Source: Bacillus sp. FJAT-29814
GTDB lineage: Bacteria; Bacillota; Bacilli; Bacillales; Cytobacillaceae
Direction: 5' to 3'
Assembly (NCBI RefSeq): GCF_001510715.1
Contig: NZ_LMTJ01000001.1
Coordinates: forward strand, 79,409 to 143,408
Length of the DNA stretch: 64,000 nt
Made by a program: the position numbers and the translations under genes. Below the pieces are notes generated by a model. It was not told where the DNA came from. It was given only the letters and a program-made list of their open reading frames with translations, and did no database searches. Below are positions 1 to 8,719 of the stretch, in pieces; the stretch's first letter is position 1, and each line of letters opens with the position of its first letter.

Positions 1-1
1 T

Positions 2-142
2 ACCTTCTCTCCCCATGTTCATCCCAAGAAAATCCCTAAAAATCCAGCTGTTCAAAAGAAGCCACAGCAGCAAGAAACAGAACAAAGGGACGATATTCAA
101 ATAAACATAAACGGAAAGCCAGTGTCCTATACAATACTGTAG
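2..142 (+). CDS. C-terminal fragment of a hypothetical protein (5' end outside window)
   Basis: An open frame enters from the left edge and ends at a TAG at 140-142. The 46 visible residues are rich in Lys, Pro and Gln and end in the hydrophobic stretch NGKPVSYTIL. No domain is recognisable in so short a piece. It ends 16 bases before the GerPF-like gene and could be its operon partner, which would suggest a spore-related role; that is inference from position only. Confidence 0.5.
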   Translation, partial: TFSPHVHPKKIPKNPAVQKKPQQQETEQRDDIQININGKPVSYTIL

Positions 143-158
143 GGAAAGGATGTTGATC

Positions 159-485
159 GTGAAACGTTTTTCCCCCGCTTTTTTTATTGGTTCGATTTCA
201 ATCGGGACGGTGGAGGGTGCCTCCTGTGTAAATCTAGGAAACAATCTTCCAAGCGGTTTTGTTAATTATAAGAAACAAACCCAAGGATTTGGCTCAATAA
301 CGGGCGACCACAATGATATTCACGAAATTTTAGCATCCATCGATGAGAATGCGATTAGTGATATCTTCCATTATGATTTATTGGAGCACCAGCCAAATGG
401 ACAGGCATTAGAAAAGATTCAAGATGAGATGTTAAACGCTGAACTTACGATTGAAGAAGAGAGTGAAGAAAATAGCGAACAGTGA
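159..485 (+). CDS. GerPA/GerPF-like small spore protein
   Basis: A 108-residue protein whose N-terminal half has the pattern GSISIGTVEGASCVNLGNN, like the KIN-x-V-x-SGVVN-x-GD core of the short GerPA/GerPF family of spore permeability proteins (B. subtilis YdgA/YdgB/YpzD are the looser relatives I have in mind). The C-terminal half is acidic. I chose the GTG at 159 because GGAAAGG lies at the right distance before it; an ATG at 150 in the same frame overlaps that ribosome binding site. GerP proteins are thought to help germinants cross the coat. The assignment rests on pattern memory and is tentative. Confidence 0.45.
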   Translation: MKRFSPAFFIGSISIGTVEGASCVNLGNNLPSGFVNYKKQTQGFGSITGDHNDIHEILASIDENAISDIFHYDLLEHQPNGQALEKIQDEMLNAELTIEEESEENSEQ

Positions 486-499
486 CAGTCACTGTTCGC
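475..499. terminator. Perfect palindromic hairpin between convergent genes
   Basis: Two perfect 12-base arms (GCGAACAGTGAC and its complement) flank a single A. The hairpin contains the stop codon of the upstream gene and lies between convergent genes, so it probably stops transcription from both sides. There is no strong T-run on the plus strand. Confidence 0.6.
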
Positions 500-527
500 C
501 ATTTGACCTCCATTTTGTTAAACAAAC

Positions 528-2102
528 TCATTTCAGCATTTTCATAATTTTTATGGCTACATCGATTTTCACAAGGTCATCTAAAAGATTAAAATCAACC
601 TTTAGCAGGGATTCGATTTTTTTAATCCGTTTTCTCAATGTGTTGGGATGAATAAACAGCTGTTCGGCTGTTGCATTTATGTCGGCATTATTTGTGAAGA
701 ACGCTTCTACTGTTTCAAGATAGAAATCCTCATTCTCTTGATCCATTCTAATTAATTCACCCAACGTTTCTTGATAATAATCGTGCAAAATATCATTATG
801 AATGTTGGCCAGCAGCCTTGCGATGCCGATATCCTCAAAATGGAGCACAGACCGTTGCTTCGTTTCATATTTCCCGAGCTCCAATGCCACTTTCGCCTCA
901 TAAAAACTTCGAAAGCATTCCATATTTGATGGATACTGACGGCCCAGGCCAATCTGGAAGTCAATCCCCGAAAAGGCAGTCTTGAGACTATGGTGGATTT
1001 TTTCAGCCAGCGAAACCATATACTCCTTTTGACTTTTTCCCGTAATGGCAGGCGAGTCAAACACAATCAGGACAATGAACCCTTGAATCGGAAAGGCGAT
1101 AAGCGTGTGAAAATTTGCCTGTACAATTGAACGAATTTGACTGATGATCTGATTTTGATCGATTTTTCCGCCCGTAAATGCGGCAGTCACATTCATTCGC
1201 ACTGCCATTAACTGAGTTGACTTCGTGAAGTCCCAGCCCCACTGCCTGCCTAGCGAGAGCAGCGTCTGCTCGGATTCAATATTGTTGTATAAAAGATTCG
1301 TAAGAAATTGTTCTTTGTAGGATTGATGAGCACGAAGGACCGCTTCTTCACTTTTTAACAAAGAAATAAGAGCAGGAATGGCATTTGTCAGCTGCTCAAT
1401 CGATACGTCGAGCATCATGCCCGGCCGGATTGGAATGAAAATAAACCCATAAAGCTGTTCCTCTGATTGGAGTCGAAACAGGAGAACCTCCTCGGAACCG
1501 GCCTTAAGCATGAAAAAAACATCAGTCCGTGATTTTGCTTCCTGATAATAGCTTGCTTGAAGGTCTATTAATTGTTCCTCCGGGCCTGATGTCCCTTTCC
1601 AGTTCCTCCTATAAAAATGTTGATTCAATAAGTTGATCTCTTCGCCAATGATGGCGCCCAATTTGGATAAAAGTCCAATTAGACCCCGCCTTTGTCCTAA
1701 TTGAAGCCAATAATTCGCTGAACGTTCCCAAACCAGATGGAAAAATCCCATCGATTTAAGCTGCTGCAGGTCCGCGATTGCTTTTTTCAAACTGTCCGGA
1801 TTGGAGACTGTTACAGTTAAGATTGGCTTACCAATGGTTTCAGCCATTTGTAAAATCGCTGGAGAAAGGATTAGCTCTTCATTACCATAAAAAAGGATTC
1901 CTTGAACGTTTGGCTGAGGAAGGTATTCAGGCAACTGCAATTGTGCGTCGCCGGCCTTGGGCAACAATAATAGGCTAGCTGCCTCCAACGCATCGGTTGG
2001 GGCGGCAGCCTGCGCAATAAATCTGTCCTTGCCTTTCCACCCAGCGATAATTTCCGCTTGGTCAAAGGGGGAGGAGCTAACGATTTCCTGAAACACCAAC
2101 AT
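528..2102 (-). CDS. PucR/CdaR-type transcriptional regulator
   Basis: A 524-residue protein with a variable N-terminal sensing region, a central GGDEF-like fold region (about residues 270-420, with NMECFRSFYEAKVALELGK) and a C-terminal PucR-type helix-turn-helix (ADINATAEQLFIHPNTLRKR, then IKKIESLL). This architecture is that of purine catabolism/carbohydrate-diacid regulators. The ATG at 2102 follows GAAGGAGG and overlaps the end of the FeS gene by 26 bases, so the two are translated from one transcript. Its place beside two molybdoenzyme modules suggests that it controls them; the ligand cannot be told from sequence. Confidence 0.8.
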   Translation of the reverse strand: MLVFQEIVSSSPFDQAEIIAGWKGKDRFIAQAAAPTDALEAASLLLLPKAGDAQLQLPEYLPQPNVQGILFYGNEELILSPAILQMAETIGKPILTVTVSNPDSLKKAIADLQQLKSMGFFHLVWERSANYWLQLGQRRGLIGLLSKLGAIIGEEINLLNQHFYRRNWKGTSGPEEQLIDLQASYYQEAKSRTDVFFMLKAGSEEVLLFRLQSEEQLYGFIFIPIRPGMMLDVSIEQLTNAIPALISLLKSEEAVLRAHQSYKEQFLTNLLYNNIESEQTLLSLGRQWGWDFTKSTQLMAVRMNVTAAFTGGKIDQNQIISQIRSIVQANFHTLIAFPIQGFIVLIVFDSPAITGKSQKEYMVSLAEKIHHSLKTAFSGIDFQIGLGRQYPSNMECFRSFYEAKVALELGKYETKQRSVLHFEDIGIARLLANIHNDILHDYYQETLGELIRMDQENEDFYLETVEAFFTNNADINATAEQLFIHPNTLRKRIKKIESLLKVDFNLLDDLVKIDVAIKIMKMLK

Positions 2103-2676
2103 GATCGTTTCCTCCTTCTGTGCAGCTCCAAAAATGCTGGGTCTCTTCCTTTCGAGTCCGAAAGCGAATGGAAGGGTTGGTCACTTTTTTCATTTCAAAG
2201 CCATGTACAGCTTTTTCATAATCGGCATTACTTGGATCAAGAATATCGATGATTTCAAGTGCTTTAACCGGACAGGCCGAGACGCAAATGGGCAATTTAT
2301 TATTCATTTGGCGCTCGTAGCACATATTGCACTTATCTGCTTTGGCCGTAATCGGGTTGATTGCGATCGCATAAAAGGGACAGGCCGTCACGCATTTTCC
2401 GCATCCTGAACACTTGGCTTGGTCAATCAAAACAATCCCGTTCGGCTTCTTTTTAATACAGCTTTCCGGACAAACAGCAAGGCAAGCCGGATTTTGGCAA
2501 TGGTTGCAGGCCATTGAAAAATGATGAAAACTGTGCCCAGCAGTCACAACACCAGGAACATCATGGATTTTTCTGCGAAATGTATCATCATAGCCATGTT
2601 CATTTTTACAGGAGAATTCGCAGGAGCGACATCCTAAACATTTTTCAACATGGACAAGAAAACCGAGTTGTTTCAT
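2077..2676 (-). CDS. 4Fe-4S ferredoxin-type electron-transfer subunit (DmsB/NrfC-like)
   Basis: A 199-residue protein with the four cysteine clusters of the DmsB/PhsB/NrfC family: CLGCRSCEFSC near residue 14, CNHCQNPACLAVCP near 57, CSGCGKCVTACP near 89 and CNMCYERQ...CVSACP near 115-130. It would pass electrons between clusters to a molybdopterin enzyme. It has no Tat signal, matching the signal-less molybdoenzyme transcribed divergently at 2808, its likely partner. The ribosome binding site is AAGGTG upstream of ATG 2676. It shares its transcript with the PucR-type gene downstream. Confidence 0.85.
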   Translation of the reverse strand: MKQLGFLVHVEKCLGCRSCEFSCKNEHGYDDTFRRKIHDVPGVVTAGHSFHHFSMACNHCQNPACLAVCPESCIKKKPNGIVLIDQAKCSGCGKCVTACPFYAIAINPITAKADKCNMCYERQMNNKLPICVSACPVKALEIIDILDPSNADYEKAVHGFEMKKVTNPSIRFRTRKEETQHFWSCTEGGNDHVGVSGNR

Positions 2677-2718
2677 AAAATGCTCACCTTTTTAGTCTCA
2701 AATAAATAAGTTTTCACT

Positions 2719-2735
2719 TTATACTTAGTATAAAT
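2719..2735. promoter_or_regulatory. Palindrome in the divergent promoter region
   Basis: TTTATAC-TTA-GTATAAA lies between the divergent FeS and molybdoenzyme genes. The symmetry and placement fit an operator, possibly for the adjacent PucR-type regulator. No binding data can be inferred. Confidence 0.4.
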
Positions 2736-2807
2736 AGTTTTTACCAAGCTGAGTTGCCTAACATCGTACAAGTTTTTAACAATTTATCGTCGGAAGGAGG
2801 TTACCCC

Positions 2808-4862
2808 ATGGACAAGATGTACACGATCACCCGCCATGTTTGTCCCCGAAATTGCTATAGTGCCTGCAGCATGTTGGGGTATTCTGTAAATGGCCGATTA
2901 AAAAAGGTTTCCGGCGATCCGCAGCATGGCTACACAAACGGGCTTCTTTGTGCCAAAGGGTTTAATTATTTGCAGCATGTTTACCATCCCGAACGGCTGA
3001 AATATCCCATGATGCAAGTACCGCGGGGGAGCGGGAACTGGCAGCGAATCTCTTGGACGGAGGCCATTAATCTCATTGCAAAAAAAATCATTGAGCTCAA
3101 TAAACGCTATGGTTCGCATCTTTCATTAGCGTTAAATAAATATTCCGGGAATATGGGCGTCCTGCATCATGCAATGGAGGGCTTCTTTAACGGATTAGGG
3201 GAAACCTCCCGGGCCATCGGCAATCCATGCTGGGCCCCGGGGATGGATGCACTTTATTATGATTTCGGCGAACATCACACATCCGATATATCGGATGTTC
3301 GTCATGCAAAAGCGATTATCTTATGGGGAATTAATCCAGTTTGGACCTCGATTCATTCGATGCCATATATCATTGCGGCCCGGCAGCAAGGGGCGAAGGT
3401 GATTACGATTGATCCAGTCTACACAGAGACGGCAAAGAAATCAGATGCCTATATCCAGATTAAGCCTCGCAGTGACGGAGCGCTGGCACTTGCGGTTGCC
3501 AAGTATGTGTTGGAGCATAACCTGTATGACGCTGAATTTATCCGTAACTATACCCATGGCTGGACAGTGTTGACCGAATACCTAAATGACTGTTCCATGG
3601 AGGAGGCGCTCCATCAATGCGGCCAAACGATGGAAGTGATCCAATTCTTGGCCGAGCAGCTTACGAAAAATAAACCAGCCTATATTTGGGCAGGCTTTGG
3701 TATGCAGCGCCACCAAAATGGCGGGCAAAATATTCGGGCCATCAATGCCCTTGCCGCCATCACCGGGAATCTGGGCCGGAAAGGGAGCGGTGTCCAATTT
3801 GGACAACGGGCGAGCTGGAAATTCAGCTACAGCATTCTGAACCATTTGCCACATGATAAGGAAAAACCGGCAGGGGTTCGACCGCTTGATTTCAATGATT
3901 TTGCCAATGAACTGCAAAGACATCAGGATCCTCCCGTTAAATTTCTGTGGATTACGAGCCGAAATCTGCTCACCCAAAGCGGGAATGTCGAAAAACTCAA
4001 GCAATCTCTGCAACAATTGGAGCTCATTGTGACGCTTGATCATTTTTTAACGGAGACGGCGGTTTTTTCCGATATTGTTTTGCCCGCAACCACTCAATTT
4101 GAGGAGTGGGATGTGATGGCCAGTTATTGGCACCATTGGATCAGCATCAACCAGCCGGCCATCAGTCCTTACTATGAAAGCAAGAGCGAGCTGGAAATAG
4201 CCCGGATGCTGTCCCAACGGTTAAATAGCTATGAGGAGAATTTCAGTGCGTTTCCAACCGACATGAGTGATGAGGAATTCATTGACCAGGAATTTACCGA
4301 TGAATTTTACGAAGCATTGCAAATCCAACATTGGCGGGAATTAGTGACCGGTGGCCCACGGAGGGTGAATCTCCCGAAAACCGCTTGGGAATCCCTGGAG
4401 TTCAAAACGCCTTCAGGAAAAATGGAGTTATTTTCAACACAGGCAGAAGCTGAACAGCTTTCACCCATTGGGATGGCGTTACCTAAGGAGAAAAAATCGC
4501 GGGAGTATCCCTATATTCTCCTATTAAATCATGAACCTTTCCGGATCAATTCGCAATTTCAAAACCTGTTTTCCTATAAGCAAATCAATCCGGAGCCATG
4601 CATCTATTTGCATCCTGCGTTGGCTAAGGACAAAGGGATTCAATCAAATTCACTAGTTAAGCTGTTCAATGCCCATGGACAAATTACGATTCGCGCCAAA
4701 TACTCGGAGGATTTAGAGTATCACACACTTGTCATACATCCAAATCATCCTCTGGTTAATCAGCTGGTCAGCTTTATTCCTGCGGACATGGGGAAAAAAG
4801 TCACCGGTGGGAACGGAAATGCACTCAATGATCTGTACGTGAATATTGAAAAATTGATTTAA
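2808..4862 (+). CDS. Cytoplasmic molybdopterin oxidoreductase, DMSO reductase family
   Basis: A 684-residue catalytic subunit. The N-terminus has the [4Fe-4S] motif HVCPRNCYSAC and later LLCAKG; a Cys in GNPCWAPG (near residue 140) sits where this family places the Mo ligand. The C-terminal dinucleotide-binding domain is present (LLLNHEPFRINSQFQNL). I start at ATG 2808 because GGAAGGAGG precedes it; an upstream in-frame ATG at 2754 lacks a ribosome binding site. Unlike its paralogue at 5948 there is no Tat signal, so it should stay in the cytoplasm, probably with the divergent FeS protein and without a membrane anchor. The substrate is unknown. Confidence 0.85.
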   Translation: MDKMYTITRHVCPRNCYSACSMLGYSVNGRLKKVSGDPQHGYTNGLLCAKGFNYLQHVYHPERLKYPMMQVPRGSGNWQRISWTEAINLIAKKIIELNKRYGSHLSLALNKYSGNMGVLHHAMEGFFNGLGETSRAIGNPCWAPGMDALYYDFGEHHTSDISDVRHAKAIILWGINPVWTSIHSMPYIIAARQQGAKVITIDPVYTETAKKSDAYIQIKPRSDGALALAVAKYVLEHNLYDAEFIRNYTHGWTVLTEYLNDCSMEEALHQCGQTMEVIQFLAEQLTKNKPAYIWAGFGMQRHQNGGQNIRAINALAAITGNLGRKGSGVQFGQRASWKFSYSILNHLPHDKEKPAGVRPLDFNDFANELQRHQDPPVKFLWITSRNLLTQSGNVEKLKQSLQQLELIVTLDHFLTETAVFSDIVLPATTQFEEWDVMASYWHHWISINQPAISPYYESKSELEIARMLSQRLNSYEENFSAFPTDMSDEEFIDQEFTDEFYEALQIQHWRELVTGGPRRVNLPKTAWESLEFKTPSGKMELFSTQAEAEQLSPIGMALPKEKKSREYPYILLLNHEPFRINSQFQNLFSYKQINPEPCIYLHPALAKDKGIQSNSLVKLFNAHGQITIRAKYSEDLEYHTLVIHPNHPLVNQLVSFIPADMGKKVTGGNGNALNDLYVNIEKLI

Positions 4863-4930
4863 AAAAGTATGGACTTATTTCAGTTCCTGGAAGGAACAGT
4901 AGCTGAAACAATGTCCATACTTTTTCTTTT
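4862..4930 (+). terminator. Rho-independent terminator after the cytoplasmic molybdoenzyme
   Basis: A long stem (AAAAAGTATGGAC paired with GTCCATACTTTTT, continued by ATTTCAG/CTGAAA) is followed by a T-rich tail. It separates the first molybdoenzyme from the next operon. Confidence 0.85.
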
Positions 4931-5098
4931 TTCTAGAAAAATGTGGCGAAAATATTGTAAAATATTGAACAAAAAGTGACAAGAGCTTCGGTTTGATTGT
5001 TTTTACACCAACGGCCGCAAAAGTCTGTAAACACTTCTACATTTGCTCACTTCTTAACATGGTATGCTGAAGGCACAATCCAGAAGGGAGTAAAAACG

Positions 5099-5341
5099 AT
5101 GATAAAAAAGTTTCTATTTCTCCTACTTAGCGTCGTATTCGCAGCTTCACTGACCGGCTGCAACGAGCAGGCAAATGAGGATGTAAAATCGAAAATCCAA
5201 TCCTTCCCTAATGAAAATTATACGGGTGACCCGAATCCCGTTGTAAAAGAGGAAATGAAATTAACTGAAGAGGAAAAAGCCGAATTCGAAAAGCTGCAGC
5301 AAGAAATTTTGTCCGAAAAAGAGGGCGAATCCCATGAATAA
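5099..5341 (+). CDS. Small lipoprotein leading the DMSO-reductase-type operon
   Basis: Eighty residues beginning MIKKFLFLLLSVVFAASLTGC, a type II signal peptide with lipobox LTGC (Cys about residue 20). The mature part is acidic and contains the helix-prone stretch EEEKAEFEKLQQEIL. The ATG at 5099 follows AGAAGGGAG; an upstream in-frame ATG at 4997 lacks one. It overlaps the TorD-like gene by 8 bases (ATGAATAA), so the two are translationally coupled. I recognise no family. The position suggests a membrane-attached accessory factor for the exported reductase. Confidence 0.75.
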   Translation: MIKKFLFLLLSVVFAASLTGCNEQANEDVKSKIQSFPNENYTGDPNPVVKEEMKLTEEEKAEFEKLQQEILSEKEGESHE

Positions 5342-5954
5342 ACACGGTATCGACAAGCAGCAGGAGCGATTCGAGATTTACCAGCTTCTTTGGCATTACT
5401 ATCGGGGCGATCTGCAGAATTTAACAGTTGGAGAATGGGCGACAGTTGCCGCGTTTTTATCAAGCAAGCCGAGCCTAAGCCAGAATGATTGGGGAGCAAA
5501 AGCGATAAACCTGCTCGAAACCATCAACAATCAATCATTGGAAACATTTCAATTTGATTATAACCGGCTGTTTGTCGGCCCGAATAAACTATTGGCTTCT
5601 CCTTATGAGTCGAGCTACACAAATATCGAAGGCACAGTGATGCAGGCAGAGACATTAAAGGTTCGCAACTTCTATTATCATGAAGGCTTGCAGGTAGACA
5701 GGGAGGGGCAGTACCCTGATGATCATCTTCAATTTGAATTGGAATTTATTCTGCATTTATTCAGATTTGAGGAGAAGAAGGATATCCTTCAGCTGTTTTT
5801 GCACAACCATCTCTTGAAATGGTATGAGGCTCATTGTCGAAGGATTGAGGAGCATAGCCAAAATGGATTGACCTTGGCATTTGCTTATTTTTTGAGAGGA
5901 TTTTTACAGCAGGAAACAATGTTATTGAAACAAGAGGAGGCCGCCTTATGCTAA
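5334..5954 (+). CDS. TorD/DmsD-family molybdoenzyme chaperone
   Basis: A 206-residue helical protein with the family pattern DYNRLFVGPNKLLASPYESSYTN near residues 76-96 and the later PDDHLQFELEFILHL. Members bind the Tat signal and apoprotein of DMSO-reductase-family enzymes in the cytoplasm and prevent export before the cofactor is inserted. It overlaps both neighbours by a few bases (lipoprotein before, catalytic subunit after). The next gene carries a Tat signal, which fits this job. Confidence 0.85.
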   Translation: MNKHGIDKQQERFEIYQLLWHYYRGDLQNLTVGEWATVAAFLSSKPSLSQNDWGAKAINLLETINNQSLETFQFDYNRLFVGPNKLLASPYESSYTNIEGTVMQAETLKVRNFYYHEGLQVDREGQYPDDHLQFELEFILHLFRFEEKKDILQLFLHNHLLKWYEAHCRRIEEHSQNGLTLAFAYFLRGFLQQETMLLKQEEAALC

Positions 5955-8143
5955 ACGAATCGATTACACGCCGAAATTTCTTAAAAGGTTCCGCTTCATT
6001 AACAGCCCTCTTGGGACTGGGGGCAGCCGGCAGTCAAAAGGGGCTCGTTCCGAAAGCGGCGGCGAAAACAAACGGAAAAGTGCAGCAATTTTATAATGCT
6101 TGCCCGCGAAACTGCTATGATACATGTTCGATTTTAACGACCGTTGAGGACGGCAGAATTACCTTTATCACCGGTAATGAAAACAACACTTATACGAAAG
6201 GGCGCCTTTGTGTAAAGGGAAATACGTATCCCCGAGTCGTCTATTCACCTGACCGGATTAAATATCCAATGAGGCAAAAGGGCCGGGGAAGCGGCAAGTG
6301 GGAACGGATCAGCTGGGATGAAGCCTACACCATCATTGCCAAAAAGATTTTGGAAATCAAAAAGGAATACGGCAGCACCCTGCCGATTTGTTTAAATAAA
6401 TATTCCGGCAACTTCAACATCTTAAACTACGCAACAGAAGGAATGATGTCGAGCATCGGCTACACCACTCGCGCCCAGGGGACCCCATGTGATCCTGCCG
6501 GTTCTGATGCACAAGGTTTTGATATGGGGGTCGCCTATAATAGTGATCCGGAGCATTTTCTCGACGCTGACTATATTATCCTATGGGGAGCAAATCCAGC
6601 CTGGACCTCAGCGCACTCGATGTATTTTATTGAGCAGGCGAAGGAGCTCGGGACAAAGCTTGTCGTGATTGACCCGCTAATTACGCAGACGGCCTCAAAA
6701 GCCGATGAATACATCCAGATTAAAGCTAGTACAGATGGAGCACTCGCGCTTGGGATGATCCGCTATATCTTCGATCATCAATTATATGACAAGGATTGGG
6801 TCGACCAAAATTCGATTGGTTTCTCCGAATTCTTGGCCTATGTGAACAAAAATATTACCGTGGAGTGGGCCTCGAAAAAAACCGGTGTGCCACAGCCGGT
6901 CATTGAACGCCTGGCACGTGAATACGCGACAGCCAAACCGGCAAACATTTGGATTGGATTCGGCATGCAGCGCCACGTGAATGGCGGCGCCATGGTCCGT
7001 TCCATCGATGCTCTTGCCGCCATCACCGGAAATATCGGCAAGCGCGGCGGCGGGGTCAACTATATTGGCGGCGAAACATGGGGCTTCAATTACCATACGA
7101 TGAGCTTTGGCGCACCGGAAGGAAGCGGCGGCGAAGCGGATCGTATGGTGAATATGAACAATTTCGGCGCCCAGGTGCTAGCAGCGGATGAGCCGCCAAT
7201 CAAGATGATGTGGATTGCCTGCCGCAACCCGCTAGCACAGGATCCGGAACCAACCGTTGTCAAAAAAGCGTTTGACCAAATGGATTTGGTCGTGACCGCC
7301 GATTTATACATGAACCAAACCGTGGAATATTCAGACATCGTCCTGCCGGTAACCACCCCGTTTGAGTCAGTCGGGATCAATGTCAGCTACTGGCATTATT
7401 GGTTGAATGTCAACGAACAAGCGATCAAACCGCTCTATGAAACAAAGAGCGACTTGGAAATCGCAATGGGCTTATCGAAAAAATTAAATGAGCTCGAGCC
7501 GGAGTCATGTACATTTCCAACCTCTGGAGACCCGAAGGAATGGGTCGAAAAAGAGCTAAATGATGACATTAAAAAATTGTTTAATATTGACAGCTGGGAA
7601 GACCTCAGGAAAAAGGGCGGCACGGCTAAAGCAAGTGAAAAGGTTACGGTAGCCTGGGAGGATTTAAAGTTCAGAACGCCATCGGGCAAATATGAATTTT
7701 ATTCCAAAAAAGCGGTTGAATACGGCCATCACCCGCTGCCTGTTTTTACGGAAGAGTATAAAGCGCCTAAGGAATATCCGATTCGTTGTATGTCGCCACA
7801 TTGGAAATTTGGGATTCATAGTCAATTCCAGCATCAGGATTGGCTGATGGCAATTCAGGATCATCCGTTCCTCGAAATCCATCCCGATTTGGCAAAGCAA
7901 AAGGGAATTCAGAACAACGATCTTGTCAAAATCATCAATGAAACAGGTTACATGACACTCCCTGCCAAGTTAACGAAGATGGTGCCGTCAGATACTGTCG
8001 TTATGTATGAGGGCTGGTGGAAGGGCGTCAATTACACGGAGAATTTTACCGTTAAGGCGTTGGCAGAAGATATGGGTGAATATCAAAAAGGGCAGCGCGG
8101 AATTGCCTTTCACGATAACTTTGTCAACATTGAAAAAGCGTAA
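5948..8143 (+). CDS. Tat-exported DMSO-reductase-family catalytic subunit (DmsA-like)
   Basis: A 731-residue molybdopterin enzyme. It starts with a twin-arginine signal (TRRNFLKG at residues 7-14, then a hydrophobic stretch). The mature enzyme has the cluster motif NACPRNCYDTC and RLCVKG, a Cys in GTPCDPAG at the expected Mo-ligand site, and a C-terminal cofactor-binding domain. GAGGAGG precedes the ATG, which lies inside the end of the chaperone gene. With DmsB- and DmsC-like genes following, it should form a menaquinol-oxidising reductase on the outer face of the membrane. DMSO, another S- or N-oxide, or polysulfide/thiosulfate are possible substrates; sequence alone does not decide. Confidence 0.88.
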   Translation: MLNESITRRNFLKGSASLTALLGLGAAGSQKGLVPKAAAKTNGKVQQFYNACPRNCYDTCSILTTVEDGRITFITGNENNTYTKGRLCVKGNTYPRVVYSPDRIKYPMRQKGRGSGKWERISWDEAYTIIAKKILEIKKEYGSTLPICLNKYSGNFNILNYATEGMMSSIGYTTRAQGTPCDPAGSDAQGFDMGVAYNSDPEHFLDADYIILWGANPAWTSAHSMYFIEQAKELGTKLVVIDPLITQTASKADEYIQIKASTDGALALGMIRYIFDHQLYDKDWVDQNSIGFSEFLAYVNKNITVEWASKKTGVPQPVIERLAREYATAKPANIWIGFGMQRHVNGGAMVRSIDALAAITGNIGKRGGGVNYIGGETWGFNYHTMSFGAPEGSGGEADRMVNMNNFGAQVLAADEPPIKMMWIACRNPLAQDPEPTVVKKAFDQMDLVVTADLYMNQTVEYSDIVLPVTTPFESVGINVSYWHYWLNVNEQAIKPLYETKSDLEIAMGLSKKLNELEPESCTFPTSGDPKEWVEKELNDDIKKLFNIDSWEDLRKKGGTAKASEKVTVAWEDLKFRTPSGKYEFYSKKAVEYGHHPLPVFTEEYKAPKEYPIRCMSPHWKFGIHSQFQHQDWLMAIQDHPFLEIHPDLAKQKGIQNNDLVKIINETGYMTLPAKLTKMVPSDTVVMYEGWWKGVNYTENFTVKALAEDMGEYQKGQRGIAFHDNFVNIEKA

Positions 8144-8155
8144 GGAGGAGCAACT

Positions 8156-8719
8156 ATGGCTAAAAAGCTTGGGTTTTTAGTAAATATCGAGCGGTGCATC
8201 GGCTGTCACGCTTGTGAAATATCGTGTAAAAGTTTTTACCAGCTCGAACCGGAGATGCGTCGGCGCCGAGTGACGGAATTGCCGGAGGATCTAGTCGGCA
8301 CGCCAGTTCGGGCCTTCGTCTCCACCGCCTGCAATCACTGCGACGATCCGGCCTGTAAAAAAGCCTGCCCGGTTGGCGCCTATACGAAGCGTGAGGACGG
8401 GATTGTCGTCCACAATCAGGAGCTGTGCATTGGCTGCCAGATGTGCGGAAAAGCCTGTCCTTATAAAGTTCCCGTCTATAATCCTGTCAAAAGAAAGATG
8501 GACAAATGCAGCATGTGTCATGAGCGGCTGGATGTAGGGCAATTGCCAATCTGTGTGGAAAAATGTCCGTTGGAGGCAATTCAAATTGTCGATTATAATG
8601 AGGTCCAACCGGAAAATGGGGTCAGCATCGTTCCGACATTTGCCGACCCTTCGATTACTCATCCAACGACACAGTTTATTTTACCAAAGCCGGGGAAACA
8701 AACAAGGAGGTCATCGTAA
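8156..8719 (+). CDS. FeS electron-transfer subunit (DmsB-like)
   Basis: A 187-residue ferredoxin-like subunit with four clusters: CIGCHACEISC, CNHCDDPACKKACP, CIGCQMCGKACP and CSMCHERL...CVEKCP. In this family it relays electrons from the membrane subunit to the molybdenum enzyme and travels across the membrane with its partner. AAGGAGGAGC precedes the ATG, 13 bases after the catalytic gene; the stop overlaps the start of the next gene (TAATG). Confidence 0.88.
   Translation: MAKKLGFLVNIERCIGCHACEISCKSFYQLEPEMRRRRVTELPEDLVGTPVRAFVSTACNHCDDPACKKACPVGAYTKREDGIVVHNQELCIGCQMCGKACPYKVPVYNPVKRKMDKCSMCHERLDVGQLPICVEKCPLEAIQIVDYNEVQPENGVSIVPTFADPSITHPTTQFILPKPGKQTRRSS

Noticed and set aside
2754..2807. 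Upstream start of the cytoplasmic molybdoenzyme
   Set aside because: The extra 18 residues lack a ribosome binding site, and GGAAGGAGG sits before ATG 2808.
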